Assembly: GCA_001247695.2 (NCBI GenBank)
Contig: LGRX02034412.1
Coordinates: forward strand, 1 to 64,000
Length of the DNA stretch: 64,000 bases
Direction: 5' to 3'
Origin: Cymbomonas tetramitiformis
Taxonomy: Eukaryota; Chlorophyta; Pyramimonadophyceae; Pyramimonadales; Pyramimonadaceae
Part shown: in pieces, positions 61,496 to 64,000 of the stretch
How positions within the stretch are numbered: position 1 is the first letter of the stretch
Layout of the letters: the number at the start of each line of letters is the position of its first letter
The notes under the pieces: model-generated
Databases searched by the model: none
Seen by the model: the letters and a program-made list of their open reading frames with translations, nothing else
Told to the model about the DNA's origin: nothing
Made by a program: the position numbers and the translations under genes

Positions 61496-62485
61496 TTTCA
61501 CACGCGAGAGACGAAAGAGAATGCAAAGGGTAAAAGCCTGAAACAGAACCCGGACACTTCGAAACGCGCAGTGTGACAGACAAGTGGAATCGTCAGGTAG
61601 GGTGAGCCAGGACAGTTGTTTCTGTGCACTGTTTGTCAACGCAGAGTGATTTTCCAGCACAGTTGTTGCCCGGAGGTCCCAGCGCGATGGAAACACTATG
61701 TTGGCAGGTTTCCTTGGATGCAAACGCAAGATCTCGTATGGTAGGGTACGTTGTGAAGGGGGGGTGGGCAAGCATTTCAAGGAGCAAAAAGGAAAGAAGA
61801 ACAAAAAACTTCACTCACTGAGCGTAAGGAGTTATTTTGCTAAGATTCTGAGTCTTGGGTCGGTCCCACGGTCAACCCTAGCTATCAAGACCCAGTTCAC
61901 GGAGCACATCCTATAGTGTAAGCAAAAGGTGGCGTGCTACCTCTGACAAAGTGAATAACATGATGGCGGTGAAGAAAGAGATGCGTTTGAATGACGATCA
62001 TTTTGCGCAAGCGGGAGGGGGAACGCCTAGTGCCAAAACAAGCAATACGGTGCAGCGTCAGAGAGACGGGCGGGCGGGAAGGCTTACAGGTTTGGGAACG
62101 TGCGTGTTTTGCTTTCCGCACTGCTTCTTGGCGACATTTTTTCCTTTGGTCATAGTGGCGCCTTGCGGCTCCTTAGGAGTGAATGGTGGTGCTTTGCGGC
62201 TCCTTAGGTGTGAATGGTGGCGCTTTTCGGCTCGTAAGCTTTTTGCCACACAATACTCTACTGTGTCACACGGGTTTGCATAATTGTTAATTCAGCCTCC
62301 ATCGCATTTTGCCTCCTTGCGCACAAAGGACTTGGTTAGTATGGTTACAATACACGTGCTCCCATAGGTCGGAGATTGTGCGAATGCATATGAGCACTTG
62401 AAAACCCTACTGTCCTTGGGGGACTGGGGGAGCGGCTGGGGGCGACGGGCGACGGGCGGTGGGGGGTGGGGCACCCCTTAGACTA
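61496..62485. other. 5' flank of the hnRNP-U-like gene
   Basis: Probable promoter and leader of the minus-strand gene. There is a short tandem repeat at about 62155-62232, where CTTGCGGCTCCTTAGGAGTG and then GAATGGTGG appears two and a half times. I cannot place a core promoter element with confidence. Confidence 0.4.
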
Positions 62486-62690
62486 TTTGAACTTTTGAGA
62501 TTTATGACATCCCAAAATGGGACAAGATGAAAAGTGACTCAGGGGCGAGGGAGTAGAACTTTTGAACTTTTGAGACTTTTGACATCCCAAAATCTAAATG
62601 GGAAAAGATCGTGAAAAGTGACGACTCAGGGTCGAGGGAAGAGAACTTTTGAACTTTTGAGACTTTTGACATTCCAAAAAAGGGGAAAAA
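62486..62690 (+). repeat. tandem repeat of ~95 bp (2.3 units)
   Basis: The unit runs GAACTTTTGAGACTTTTGAC, ATCCCAAAAT, GGGAAAAGATCGTGAAAAGT, GACTCAGGGTCGAGGGA. Two full units and the start of a third are present, the first with small deletions. Each unit begins with a doubled GAACTTTTGA. Confidence 0.85.
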
Positions 62691-62735
62691 TACGGGAATA
62701 TCCTAGTTCACCAGATATCAGAAACTCCCGAACTG

Positions 62736-62955
62736 TGTGGATAAACTCTCCTAAGAAATAAACCCTAAGCTAGATATACCCGGAACGGTCTCGGAGTCGG
62801 AACGGTCTCGGACCTAGTTTCATCGGTGACACCTTGGTGTGTCACAACCGCGAAAAATCATCAGTCCGCACCAGCCCAGTGTTGGCTACCTAGGAATCTG
62901 TCATAGGGGCCTGCACCGGGACTCCCGGTCAGGGCTGCCTATACAGATTTCAGCA
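62736..62955 (-). repeat. 3' LTR of element F (minus orientation)
   Basis: On the minus strand GGTGGTG is followed by TGCTGAAATCTG at 62955, the same purine-tract/LTR junction as in B, C, D and E. The low-coordinate end is placed at TGTGTGGA on the plus strand (a CA terminus on the minus strand), giving about 220 bp. That end is uncertain because the other LTR is outside the window. A GTGACACACCAAGGTGTCAC palindrome lies inside, similar to the TGTGACACACCGTGTGTCAC of the B LTR. Confidence 0.6.
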
Positions 62956-63979
62956 CACCACCCCAACACTATGGGTGGTGACTGACAGGCAAGTCAGAAA
63001 TGTAAGATTGCTAGTTAGGTTGACAAGGCCTAATGCTAATCCAACTGTGCTATTCTGATACACAAATTGGAACCCTCTAGCTAGCAAAAGAGCAGAAACA
63101 TACGGGCAATAAGGTCCCGCTAAACTACTGAAAACCTTTGTGCCGGCAAGTCTGATTGAAGATTTCAAAGGTGTCAAAGTAAAACCATAAACCAGATTGA
63201 AGAAGCCGTTGATGTGAAAGTACATCTCAGCACACCACCAGAACAGTGATGTACTGCCAGAACCAGAAGCATAACTACTCGGGGTCAAAGTCCAAAGGAG
63301 CACCGTCACCACAATGTCCACTGCAGTAGCTCGCAGCACTACACTCCAGCGGGTCAGGCAGCCGGTGAGCCACCGCTGCAGCACCCAGGGAGTGCAACAC
63401 CGCATCCAGAGTGACAGGGTCCAGCTCTGTGATACCAGAGTAGATGCAGAGATCCCCCTGCACAGTACAGGCTGCGGAGCAGCCTGACCCGATACCTGCA
63501 CAGACTCGATGTCATTGTCCGCCGTGAAGGCGGCAGCCCCCACTCCCATGACCAAGGGTCGGAATCGGTTTCATTTTTGTAATCGCTTATCAACAATCAT
63601 AATTGTTACATTTGTTGAAATCGATTTGATTGTCTAATTGTTTCGCCCTTAACACTGGCGATTTTTGCGAGTTTGAAACATTGAAAGTAGTTATCACGAT
63701 TAATCATAATTGTACGGCTCAAATCCAAATCGATTCGATACCAATAATCGATTAATCGGACAATTACATTGCAAAATCACAAATCGATTCCGACCCTTGC
63801 CCATGACTGAGACCAAGAGAATAAGAGAAAGGATGTAGGGCATCCCCCACATACCCGCGTGTGCGGGGAAGCCCCATGGCGGCTTGCCACAACCATAGGT
63901 GCGGTGATGGAAGCACCACCAGACCAGTCCCCGTAAGCACCACCAGACCGAGGTGCGTGGGCAGTGGACTCCGACGCAT
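62956..63979 (-). pseudogene. 3' coding part of gag-only element F, broken by a MITE
   Basis: Minus-strand frames (63979-63764, 63555-62950 and 63463-63275) cover the place where B, D and E have their C-terminal domain. Nucleotide-level similarity to B is visible in the CTTCTTCAATCTG and TGACACCTTTGAAATCTTCA segments near 63140-63215. The frames do not agree even after the hAT-like insertion is removed, so the copy is decayed. A hydrophobic stretch (VVLRATAVDIVVTVLLW) may correspond to the membrane-like segment of B and D, but I cannot be sure which frame is original. Confidence 0.45.
63553..63799. mobile_element. 247-bp hAT-like MITE
   Basis: The ends CAAGGGTCGGAATCG and CGATTCCGACCCTTG are exact inverted repeats of at least 15 bp, flanked by the 8-bp duplication CCCATGAC (63545-63552 and 63800-63807). 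An 8-bp duplication and a CA-starting terminus are characteristic of the hAT superfamily. The interior is AT-rich with several ATCGATT and AATCGATT motifs and no coding capacity. Confidence 0.9.
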
Positions 63980-64000
63980 GATTCGCCGAAATGGCCGGAG

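Noticed and set aside
1..64000. tRNA or rRNA genes
   Set aside because: I looked for tRNA-like A and B boxes and conserved rRNA segments and found none that I can support by eye. A covariance-model search would be needed to exclude tRNAs.

Overview
The window looks like nuclear DNA from a repeat-rich eukaryote, most probably a unicellular alga. The evidence is a spliced hnRNP-U-like gene with a GT-AG intron, LTR retrotransposons with TG...CA ends and 5-bp target duplications, a LINE with an APE-type endonuclease, and several cut-and-paste DNA transposon families. A prasinophyte-like green alga is my guess from general style only. I see no prokaryotic operons, CRISPR arrays, rRNAs or tRNAs.

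Layout. 1-833: 3' end of a gag-only LTR element. 834-7560: AT-rich DNA with degenerate tandem repeats, two long palindromes (2195-3070 and 5127-7268) whose arms meet at TA-rich centres, a diverged relative of the second (about 3100-4560), and a 33-bp minisatellite. 7603-9300: a GC-rich hairpin and a compact GC-rich island with a hypothetical ORF and a frameshifted ankyrin-repeat gene. About 9300-21404 (minus): a decayed LINE containing a TTAA-flanked piggyBac-like MITE and a solo LTR. 21875-55828: one very large Ty3/gypsy chromovirus, here called A, with identical-length 689-bp LTRs and a TATTC target duplication. Other elements are nested in it. 55834-57430: no gene I can support. 57585-61495 (minus): the hnRNP-U-like host gene, crossed by a 764-bp assembly gap. 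62486-64000: tandem repeats and a minus-strand gag-only LTR element (F) carrying a hAT-like MITE.

Element A encodes Gag, retropepsin, RT-RNase H, a Dam-like (N6-adenine type, NPPF) methyltransferase domain, integrase, a chromodomain and finally a phage-type C5-cytosine methyltransferase domain. One retroelement therefore carries two different DNA-methyltransferase-like modules, one on each side of the integrase. A second, inverted partial copy (here G, 36070-43442) repeats the methyltransferase and integrase modules. Comparing the two copies shows which lesions are shared and which are private.

The nesting can be read exactly from target duplications. B (ATCTC) and J (TTGAG) both sit in A's gag, and removing them rejoins one reading frame. 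C (CTGTA) sits inside J. D (CAGGT) sits inside inverted copy G. A 5.7-kb EnSpm/CACTA-like element H (TGG) splits A's chromodomain, and the empty site is preserved in G. B and D, and the partial copies E and F, are gag-only elements with LTRs starting TGCTGG or TGCTGA; C shares the LTR type but its ORF is unrecognised. B, C and D have a primer site resembling the half-tRNA-iMet type of Copia and Ty5. They look like non-autonomous parasites of a Copia-like partner that is not in this window.
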